Source: Odontocerum albicorne (lineage: Eukaryota; Arthropoda; Insecta; Trichoptera; Odontoceridae). From it: 64,000 nucleotides of DNA. The stretch covers positions 27,561,056 to 27,625,055 of the forward strand of contig OX463844.1 of NCBI GenBank assembly GCA_949825065.1, given 5' to 3'. Every line of letters begins with the position of its first letter. The first letter of the stretch is position 1. Below are positions 55,600-64,000 of this stretch, piece after piece. The notes beneath the pieces are model-generated. The model did not search any database. It saw only the letters and a program-made list of their open reading frames with translations, and was not told the origin of the DNA. Made by a program: the position numbers and the translations under genes.

Positions 55600-55710
55600 G
55601 TAAACGCCCGATGTTCATGGATGGTCGAGTTGGTAAATGGTTAACACATCTCCCAGCGCGCGTAATACGAGTATGGAGGAGTGTTGCTCTGAAGTCGTTA
55701 TACGGTTGAA
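55600..55710 (+). repeat. Possible tRNA-like SINE head
   Basis: ATGGTCGAGTTGGTAAATGG resembles an A-box region, but no clear B box follows; TACGAGTA at 55666-55673 lies where it would be. Tentative. Confidence 0.25.
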
Positions 55711-55739
55711 AATTACATACCATTGCAAGTATCAACTAA

Positions 55740-56315
55740 CAGTCTCTATTACCAGATGTTTTTCATTTTCATGATTTTTTTATATTTATTTATTTTTTAT
55801 AATGAAATAAATAAAGTACTCACCTAACTAACTAGGCATATGCCCGTCGTAAGGCAATAGATTTTTCAAAACAAAATAAGAAATTAAAGAAACATATGTA
55901 TAGATTAACATAGTCAGAAGAATAAAAAATCACTCTTAACGTGAAGAAAAATTTAATCGTATAATAATCACATTACTCAAAAAAAGATAATTTTATCAGG
56001 AACATTCAATTTGCAAACATTCACTGATTTGTGGACACAAAAACGCACTCAGGTATCCACTGAAATCTTTTGAAATGAAATACTTTTTCATGTGCAGCCC
56101 TTTTCCTAGATGCCCCTTCATAAAGGGGTATAAATATACAATGTAACATCATGGATATAAAACTTTTTTTATAATGTTAACTTAACATTGGTTTGATAAA
56201 TTTTATACATAGTGATGATTTTTTCACTTTTAAAACATCATAATGAATCCTATACTGGGTAAAAAATCCCAACATAAAAAGACTTATTTATTTACAAATG
56301 AAAATTTAAAAAAAT
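55740..56315. other. AT-rich DNA, nothing recognised
   Basis: No supported feature. Confidence 0.35.
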
Positions 56316-56319
56316 ACAC

Positions 56320-56660
56320 TGTTAATTGGCTTTCCCAGTTCACCACTCTTTTTTTGAGTTGTTCTTTACTGTCCATGCAACCAATTAATGTTATGTTGCA
56401 AAAAGCAATTGCAATTTTTAGATTAGAAATGTTGCGCGTGTCATTCCTGATTTTCGTTTCTCCGCCAAGATCTATTCCTTTCTCCTTCGATTGATGATAT
56501 CTCACTTTCATTGTTATTATTTATATTTTTCATGAATTTTGTACAAAATTAATAATAATTCTAAAAATTGTGATTATGCGAATTCCCCTATTTATTTTTA
56601 TCTAGTTGGTCGAAAGACACATCGCAATAATATTGTTGTACAATGAAGTGTTGAAAAATT
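56320..56660 (+). pseudogene. Non-LTR retrotransposon 3' end (second copy of the 26-kb family)
   Basis: It matches 26390-26800: TCCAGTTCACC-like start, TTGTTCTTTACTGTCCATGC, CCTTTCTCCTTCGATTGATG, ATATCTCACTTTCATTGTTA and TCTAGTTGGTCGAAAGAC, ending CAATGAAGTGTTGAAAAATTA. The CAATAAGCC tail is decayed here. Confidence 0.65.
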
Positions 56661-56664
56661 AATA

Positions 56665-57540
56665 AGAAACAGTAAATGTAAAACAAAATATTTACGAGCT
56701 AAATTAATAGTTTTTTGTGTTTATATTATATTTATTTTAATATCAGAGATTTTAAGGAAAAGGTACGAGTATAAAAAAATGGTATGGTAAAATGTAACCA
56801 AAAAATATTTTAGGTGTGATTTGTAACTAAAAAAATTTATTTTAAAACTTTAAAGCACTCCCTGCTTATTTTTTTTCTTTTATACGACTATTTTATTTCT
56901 GTTGTAAAATTCAATTACTCTAAATTTCATGTATTCGTAATATCAATTAGAACATCCAAAATAACCTACTTACCTATCTATGTGTTGTCATGAGTAAAAT
57001 TTTGTATAAAGATTTATTACAAATAATGATTGATTACATTTTAGAAACAATAATTTATCTTCAATTGATCACCATTGAACTAGTCCTACAACAATGATTC
57101 AATTTGTAGGAAAACACTGAAATTGAAGATTGTTGATTTCCAATAAATATTTCGAAAACATTGAACTCCCCATAACTGCAGTATGCAGGTGTCCAATAAA
57201 ATGCAAGACATAGCAATGAACCGGTTCAACTATAGGTCAGATATGTTGACTGAAACTGAAATTAGATAGTCATAAAACATTTTAACTAAGTACCGTTAAT
57301 ATTATATGATTTATCATGCCTGTATTAGTAATGCAACCGATTTTTTTAAAGTATTGTTCAATAGTAGATGGGCAAAATGTATAATTATTATATATACTAT
57401 AACATATACCTTACATACCAAGACCTGAGTTACTGCTTTTGAATTGAATTGATATTTAACATAAACACTCGCTTTAAATATATTTTTTATTAATCAAAAT
57501 CGTCGTTTTACCTTTTCAATGTAATTTTTATACATAATTA
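56665..57540. other. AT-rich DNA, nothing recognised
   Basis: No supported feature. TACGAGTA at 56764-56771. Confidence 0.35.
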
Positions 57541-57544
57541 AAAG

Positions 57545-57720
57545 TGTCGTGACTCAATGCTCCAAAATCCTGCAGAGAAACGGCCTAGATGAAAGCGACA
57601 CCCAGAACCGAAGAATATACAGCCTGAGAACGAGAAGAGCCGACCCCAACAGCCTACCTAGGTAATGAGTTGGGACAGTGCCAGGAAGAAGACGAAGAAA
57701 GAATTAAGTGTCGTGTGCTA
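57545..57720 (+). pseudogene. LINE 3' end fragment
   Basis: It reads QNRRIYSLRTRRADPNSLPR, then WDSARKKTKK, followed by GAAGAAGACGAAGAAAG. This matches the DR-KYRL-TRRADPN...WD--RKKKKK ending with GAAGAA tail of a LINE group. Confidence 0.6.
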
Positions 57721-57799
57721 TGGTGCAGGGAATTCTCAGAAGACTGAGTTCTTTTCAATAGATGTAATAATATTTTAAGAGAATAAATAACAGACGGTG

Positions 57800-57925
57800 A
57801 GTCTGAGCTTTCATATCCAAGTGTCAACGGCTCGCCCGCTGTCTCAACTAAAAGTGTAGCTGCCAGCTGCGCGCATGCGCCTCACTCCGCTGACACACGC
57901 GTACCCCATACATGGAGCACAGAAA
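57800..57925. promoter_or_regulatory. CpG-rich patch with GCGCATGCGC
   Basis: About 120 bp, CpG-dense against AT-rich flanks, with CTGCGCGCATGCGCCTCACT at about 57867. GCGCATGCGC is the palindromic core of NRF-1-type sites. No coding exon is recognised next to it, so a promoter role is unproven. Confidence 0.3.
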
Positions 57926-57929
57926 GTAT

Positions 57930-59930
57930 TGTTTCTTCTTGTTGTTTTAATTTTGAATGTTTTTGTATTTGTGTTTCTGTGTGTTTTTCTTTCTTTCTTC
58001 TTTTTTTTTTTTTTGTTTTGAGTTTATTTTGATTTTTATTCTTATGATTGTGTGGGGTATATTGTGGGATGAATATTTTTGGTCTTTCTGGAGTGATAAT
58101 GTGTGAGGAGTTGAGTTTCGCAAGATGTTTCCAGTTGTAATTGAGTGTCACTGTTTGTCAGGTTGATGAGAGCGTGCAACGGGGTTTTTTTGTGTTATCA
58201 AAAATCGGAAAGGAGTATCGATTTATTTTTTCATGCTAAATATCCTCAGTGAGATACAGGCAAAAGCCTAGTTTACTGGGGATACGACAAATGAAAGGCA
58301 ACAAACCCAGATCCATTAAAATTATATGTCCAAATCAAATTACCTGTTGTTTTTTCTCAAATTGTGTATATTTCTTGTCATGTGTAATAATAAATAAATA
58401 AATAAAATAAATTGTCAATATATCATTACAACTACTCTAGCACTCTTGAAAAACTATTGAAAAGTCAATAATTTTTAATTGCTTTAAATTTACTTCATTC
58501 ATATTATACCAAAACATGAATCTCTTTTGACTTGTGATGGTGTCACAGTTACGACGCTTCGATAATTTTTTAATGTGGTATGGACAAGTTTCTTTCTGCA
58601 TGGTATTATTTTTACTCAATCGGCTATTTAAAATCGCTCTCTTTTAGTTTCAAACATATTAGAATATCGTAAGTTGACATATTCACGTTAGGCCATCCGA
58701 AACCTTCCTTGGCATTTTCCTATTATTTGAATAATGATTATACTCGTATTGCCTGCGATATCATTGAAATATAATGTATTTGTCATCGCTCGGAGAAATA
58801 AAAATAGTAGGTAATATATTTTTTGCTTTTTTTTAAGAAATTATCGTCATCAAAGTATGTCCCGAACACAATAAATATCTTAATGATTCAATTTTTTAGG
58901 AAATCTTTGAGTAACGATATAATTTTAGTGCATTCTTATACGGTCTGTTGAGCATAAAAATTGCTGTTATAAGTTAAATTATACGATCAATAGAAGAAAG
59001 GAACAAATCTAATAATCATTATGATATTATCTACTCATACTACATTAACTGTTAAATATTGTATCCGAATAATATATTTTTTTATTATTATTATTTAGTA
59101 TATATGTGATATGGTACATCTTGGGGGCTTCTTTGTTATACAGCTATTAAATATAACAGCTTGTTTTGGCTACTTTAAGTTGTTTTAATCTATGATAGAT
59201 TTTACAAAAAAATTATGATTTAAATTAAACTTAAAGAAGTACTTATCTCTAAATAATAATGGTAGGATTACAAGAAACAAATCCGTTCAAGGATAACAAT
59301 GAAAAACAAAAGGAAAATTAGGATCAAAAGGTATTCTAACTAATGTAGTGATTTTTTCAATGTTGTTTTCAACGTAAATAAGGATTGTGCACAATGATAA
59401 CTCTTGGAAGTACGTAACAAGATTTTGATGATTTGAAAAAGAAATGCAACTAAATAAACGTGTAATACATATGATATAACCTATTTTATTTCTTACGTGT
59501 ATTGAATTTAAAAAAAATCAAAGATTTCGAAAAGTATTCGAGGTTTTCTTATTTAGTTAATAGTTTTTGAAACAATTTTGTAGATTTAAAAAAAAATATA
59601 TTTTAATTTTATAGAAACTATTTTAGCTTTTTGGATCAACAATGCAGTATTACTCTTTTTATGATTTTATTATACCGAAATATTCCTATAATTGATATAA
59701 ATTTTGAATGTAAAATAAAAATAATAATTAGGAATGATTATTTACCGACACATTGAATCTTATTGTACAATATATTGTTTACAATTTATTACAAAACATG
59801 CTTTTTGGCAAAAATAAATTTCTTTTGAGCAAACTCAAACCAACATTTCCGCTGGTAGCCAGATTTTTCAAGTCTAGTTTCTACTTAAGGCCTATTAAAC
59901 GTCTTTGTATAATTATATGTATAGTAAGAC
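57930..59930. other. AT-rich DNA, nothing recognised
   Basis: Includes a T-rich tract at 57990-58015 producing a poly-lysine minus-strand ORF artefact. TACTCGTA at 58741-58748. Confidence 0.4.
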
Positions 59931-59934
59931 GTTA

Positions 59935-60175
59935 GCGTGACAATCATCTTCAACCAACCAGAAAGATGTTAAAGAAGCCTTAAGTAAAAACCAGACTGGA
60001 TTTTTTTTGGAAATAAATGTGGTACAATCGGGGATCAACCCCGTAAACCCCAGGTTAGAAGACGTCTTACCAATTAGGCTACAAAGGTCGTCTTCTACTT
60101 GGTAAGAGGATATGTCCACATGTCAATAAGCCCACCAAGCTGTGCCGTTTTTTTACGATGCAAATGTAACGCAAT
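59935..60175. repeat. SINE-A copy with inverted 5' part
   Basis: 59935-60095 is SINE-A on the minus strand (head ACGACCTTTGTAGCCTAATT, B box GGGGTTGATCCCCG, body TTAAGGCTTCTTTAACATCT, ending in TTTCTGGTTGGTTGAAGAT). It is directly abutted at about 60095 by the SINE-A 3' part on the plus strand (TACTTGGTAAGAGGATATGT, GTCAATAAGCCCACCAAGC, then AATGTAACGCAATAATACAA). The two parts meet at about the same consensus position. Confidence 0.75.
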
Positions 60176-60179
60176 AATA

Positions 60180-61085
60180 CAACGAAGCTTAACAGAACCG
60201 CGTTCATGTCTACCTCCAGAAAGTAATTCCTGACTGACCCAGTTATACATTATCAAATTAAGTATCTTGAAATTGTGATATATACAACTTCTGTTTTGAT
60301 TTTTGAAATGGCTTTAGACAAATTTATGATGAAATATTCACTCGACAGGGAATAAATTTAAGTTGAAAATCAGGCACACTACATTACACACATACCGTCG
60401 TCGTTGCTGGGCCTCATAATCGAAGATCCCCTCGCCGAAAGCGAAGCTGTGCCGTGGAGTTTATTTATTAAGTGAGTGATCCGTTGTACACCAGCAAACT
60501 CACCGGCCAGCAAGCACACATATCAGCTCCTAGGTGATTGTATACTTAGTAAAAAATTAAAACAAATGTTTACATCTCTCTTTATGTGCACAATTAATAA
60601 CGACCAACATTATATAATTAATTCAGTATATCATTATCCTTGTCATGTTGTAAATACTGTAGTTAAATGTGTCAGAAAGATTTATAATTCATTTTTATGT
60701 TAATTAGAAATAGTGTGGTATACTTTGTTTCACCAATACACAGCTTCTTTCAGTAGAAAAGTGCATCCAAGCTCATTATTATCTCTCACGACAATTGGCG
60801 TACAAGGTCTCATTAGCATGATGCAATAACAAAAGGAAAACAAGTTAGTTTTGCTGCAAATCTTCTTTATTTTCATATTATTTGATATTCGTTTGAGGGG
60901 GGAAAAACAAATTTTATATATTATTAATTCTTGGTTCAGAATGCGTACATTTTATTGATTTAAACTGGGTTTTTAAGTAACTAACTACTTGATTTGTAGT
61001 CTAACGGGATTCATCGAATTGGGAACGTTTTCATCAAGCGTCTTTTATCTTAATTCATTATTGTATTGACGCTAATACGAGTATA
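60180..61085. other. No recognised gene
   Basis: 60385-60470 is GC-richer (ACCGTCGTCGTTGCTGGGCC) and weakly resembles 62588-62625 (ACCGTCGTCGTCGTTACTGG), a possible small dispersed repeat. TACGAGTA at 61076-61083. Confidence 0.35.
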
Positions 61086-61119
61086 ATAATAGCAACTGAT
61101 TAATAAGATTAAGATTCTT

Positions 61120-62190
61120 ACGACACAAGGGAAAACATCTCAAATCATTTTTGAAAAGATATTAGCGGTTTACGAGGACTGTTGCCCTGGATAAACAATG
61201 GTTTATAAGTGGCATAGCCTTTTCAAGCAAGGGAGAGAATCAATTTAAAACGACCTCCGACCAGGACACGGCCTGTTTAGGTCACTTCTTCAAACATCGT
61301 CAAAAAAGTAGAAAATCTTGTGCTGGAAGATGCCCGCCTAAAAAAAAACAACAGTTTGTAGAAATGGTAGGAGTATCACCTACAACCATTTTGAATATCC
61401 CCCATCAGCATCTAGGGATGTTAACAGTCAGTGTAAGGGGGGTACCCAGAATGCTCACGACACTTCAAAAACAAGAATGCGTCGAATGTTCACGACAGTT
61501 TGTGGACCTCTGCAGAAACAACATAGATGAGATTTTGAGCAAAATTGTTTCTGGAGAGGAAACTTGGCTTCATCATTATAATATCCATCTGATCGATGTA
61601 GGAGTCCATGCAGTAACATAAAAAGGGCACACAGCCCACTAAGAAGTTCAAAGTGTCGCAATCGGCTAGAAAAAAATATGGATACATTTTTTTGGGATGC
61701 GGAAGGCACACTGCTGATAGATTGCAAAGATAAGGGTATCACAATAACTGGAGAGTACTACTCTGGTCTGATGATGCAGTTAAAAGAAGCTGTGAAGGGC
61801 AAAAGAAGAGGCAAATGGGCAAAAGAGGTGCTGCTTTTGCATGACAATGCACCCGCGCTCAAAAGCTATTCTGCATTGGCTGCTTTTCACAACTGTGGCT
61901 TCCAAACATTAAATCACCCCCCTATAGCCCAGACCTGGTTCTGTCTGATATTATTTGTTTCCAAATATGAAAAAATAACTTCAAGGGAAGAAATTTACGG
62001 ACGATGAAGTTAAAAGTGCAATTATATTTTTTTAGGGCAAAAGCAAATTTTTTTTTCCTGGGTATATAAGCTTATTGAAAGATCTGAAAAATGTATTAGA
62101 GTTAATGGTGAATATAATGAAAAATAAAAAAATGTTTTTTCCCCTTTTTCCCTTCATTCCGCGAATTTTGATTGCTGACCTCCCCTCGTA
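61120..62190 (+). mobile_element. Decayed mariner with CTCG terminus
   Basis: Transposase pieces run from about 61140 to 62030. The right end reads CATTCCGCGAATTTTGATTG, CTGACCTCCCCTCG (ending 62188) then TA, so the terminus read inward is CGAGGGGAGGTCAGCAATC. The left terminus is not recognisable. Confidence 0.75.
61140..62035 (+). pseudogene. Mariner transposase, multiple breaks
   Basis: Pieces in several frames: KVENLVLEDARLKKKQ-like (61310), FVEMVGVSPTTILNI, RGVPRMLTTLQKQECVECSR, SGEETWLHHYN (the family has T/SGDETW, so the first catalytic Asp reads Glu), FFWDAEGTLLIDCKDKGITI, TGEYYSGLM, EVLLLHDNAPALKSYSALAA (second Asp present) and FQTLNHPP, then a frameshift where the third Asp should be. 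It is clearly older than the 48-kb mariner and from a different subfamily. Confidence 0.85.
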
Positions 62191-62194
62191 GCAC

Positions 62195-62860
62195 CAACAA
62201 ATAAACGAATACTATAATACTTTGAGTTCCTATATGGCAACCCTGCATTCATGTTCACGTGCAGCTGGCAGACATTCAATTCTATGATATGCTGAATTGC
62301 AGTGGAGAACTTAACCTATAACGCAGATCGCTGCAACTTGCGCTGTTCAAGGACCTTCATGAATGTAGCTTACTGCTGTGCATACCGACCTGAATACAAC
62401 ATCACCATTACGCCTTCTTCTCAAATCGGGCAGATTTGAGTGTTTTCAAAAATGTTTTTTTTATAAAAATGTTATATACATCCAGAATACAAATTGTGTT
62501 TGCAATTCAATAAACATAATCTTTCGATGAAAACATCCAATTTCTATAATTATTTCTTTTCTTCTGGTAGTTAAGGTTTGGACTGATACATACCACCGTC
62601 GTCGTCGTTACTGGACCTAGCAAATACTTTTAAGGTGTTCTTGGCATTCTGCCGTATTTTAAGAAGTATTTCCAACTACTCCAAAGGGCAAACCTTAATC
62701 TTTAAGTATCATGATACTTTCTTAGAACTAATGAATATTGTCATCAAATAAACCATGAATTTAGGTAATATCTTGAACTTTAAAAACATCTTCCAACAAT
62801 TCCTCTATATACGGAAAGAATTGATTTAAAATTCCAGTGATCTATGTTTTTATTAGGTAC
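62195..62860. other. No recognised gene
   Basis: 62220-62440 is somewhat GC-richer and may be an old insertion, but no ORF or ends were recognised. Confidence 0.35.
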
Positions 62861-62865
62861 TTATA

Positions 62866-63225
62866 TTTTACTTATTAGATAATACTTACTATTATATAGT
62901 TTACTTATTAGACAATACAAATTGTTACAAATTTGACTCATTATGACATATTTATTAGAAAATATTCATTATAACACATTATTTATTAGAAAATATTCAT
63001 TATAACACATTTTACTCATTAGACAATACTCATTACATATTTTACTCATTAGACAATACTTTTTATTAATTATTTTACTTATTAGATAATACTAATTATT
63101 TTATATTTTACTCATTAAACAAAACGCATTATTACAAATTTTACACATTAGACAATACACATTATTACATATTTTACTCATTAGAGGATATTCGTTATTA
63201 CACATTTTTATACAATATTTTTTTA
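62866..63225 (+). repeat. Minisatellite, unit about 31-33 bp
   Basis: About ten diverged units of TTTTACTCATTAGACAATAC followed by TCATTATTACATA. Units vary by small indels. It resembles in style, but not in sequence, the intron-1 array at 3014-3250. Confidence 0.88.
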
Positions 63226-63299
63226 CTCAGTTTTGTGTTTTTTTTAATTGATATATAGAAATATATAGAAACATAATACACGAGTAGTTGCATTGCACT

Positions 63300-63430
63300 T
63301 AACGCTGTTTAACTTTCACATACCAGAAGATCTACAAAGGTTTCTTTGTAGTTCGTCCCTTGGTAAGTTTTCTGCAGTCTTCTTACCAAACATATTTTTC
63401 TTACCATATGCAGATGCGGAAGAGTAGTCA
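63300..63430 (+). repeat. LINE 3' UTR fragment
   Basis: CATACCAGAAGATCTACAAA, GGTTTCTTTGTAGTTCG, CTTGGTAAGTTTTCTGCAGT. This equals the minus strand of 5530-5660 and part of 43420-43460. The opposite strand is also open in both larger copies (GKLQKTHQGKTNYKENFVDL at 5605; GKKTAENLPR-type here), so the coding strand of this block is not settled. Confidence 0.6.
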
Positions 63431-63439
63431 ACATAATGT

Positions 63440-64000
63440 CCGCAGCAGCCACCTCCCTATCCTTAAACATTTTTTCTTGATGTAGATTTTGGATCTTTTG
63501 TTGCGAAAATCATTCTTGGGATGTAGAGCACCAGTTCTGACCCCACCTTTAGTTGACCTTCCTGGCATGCGATGCCCTGCGGGGATCTCATACAACGTGT
63601 TTTAGTTTTTGTAATATTTTGAATCTTTCAATAATAGTGAATTAGATACGCGGTTTACAGCCCCTTGAGGATTTTTTCTCTCTAAAAGACACTATTTAAA
63701 ATTGTCCTTTTATTATTACTATTCCACAAAGATCCAAACATCTTCGCCCTAAGCAAGCTAAAGCATCTATAAACAGATTCCACAGCATGGTCATGCGATA
63801 TTTAAGATAAAATTGGATATTTCTACCCTTTGTAATATGTCAACTAGATCAAATTCTGCATGATGTAACGGTGTTTCGTTACATCATGCAGAATATAACG
63901 AAACAACACGCCTTCTATTGGCTCTATTTGACATACTACTGAGGGTAGAGGTATCAAATTTTAACTGTAATATCACCTGAGCATGCGCTGGGTGTGGTTG
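63440..64000. other. Right edge, hairpin only
   Basis: A perfect 17-bp hairpin lies at 63854-63893. A block at 63545-63600 (CCTTCCTGGCATGCGATGCC) is GC-richer. No gene recognised. Confidence 0.4.
63854..63893. repeat. Perfect 17-bp hairpin
   Basis: Arms 63854-63870 (TTCTGCATGATGTAACG) and 63877-63893 are exact reverse complements with a 6-base loop. Confidence 0.95.

Noticed and set aside
57882..58151. Lysine-rich 89-codon minus-strand ORF
   Set aside because: Produced by a T-rich tract; no domain, and the start region overlaps the CpG patch by chance.

Overview
The window is AT-rich animal nuclear DNA (GC roughly 30 percent by eye), most likely from an insect. Genes are interrupted by spliceosomal introns. 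The only clear host genes are acyl-CoA desaturases, and most of the rest is broken transposons and retroposons (mariner, pogo/Tigger, hAT, Harbinger-like elements, non-LTR retrotransposons, tRNA-derived SINEs). The desaturase looks hemipteran-like to me, possibly planthopper or another sap-feeding bug, but that is an impression and no search was run.

Layout. 1-1784 is upstream or 5'-UTR-intron sequence with a LINE fragment and a SINE. 1785-10645 holds a complete-looking acyl-CoA delta-9-type desaturase in six coding exons (445 residues, all histidine boxes present, unusual acidic N-terminal extension of about 110 residues). Its introns carry a minisatellite, SINEs and LINE fragments, and intron 5 contains an exon-like antisense segment. 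10.7-18 kb is AT-rich with two pogo-like MITEs. 18.0-23.5 kb is a TE cluster: a Harbinger-like MITE, a Tigger nested in a hAT-like element, and a LINE interrupted by a pogo MITE. 24-34 kb is mostly LINE and SINE debris, including a recognisable reverse transcriptase at 30.9-32.5 kb. 35.2-35.5 kb is a CpG-rich patch that could be a promoter. 36-46 kb is again LINE and SINE debris. 46.9-49.3 kb has a hAT MITE, a short possible mitochondrial-presequence ORF and a broken mariner. 50192-50352 is the first coding exon of a second desaturase whose intron position and phase match the first; its remaining exons lie beyond the window. 50.4-64 kb has a long TA microsatellite, SINEs, a second decayed mariner and a minisatellite.

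The two desaturases look like tandem paralogues that introduce double bonds into fatty acyl-CoA in the ER membrane. The most striking non-genic signal is the 8-mer TACGAGTA/TACTCGTA. I count at least 27 perfect copies, against about 2-3 expected by rough hand estimate. Comparison of repeat copies suggests it arises by inserting CGAG plus a duplicated TA at a TA site, which is the form of an excision footprint of a mariner-type transposon with CGAG ends. The decayed mariner at 61.1-62.2 kb ends in exactly CTCG-TA. The window also allows a SINE family to be paired with a probable LINE partner through a shared 3' tail.
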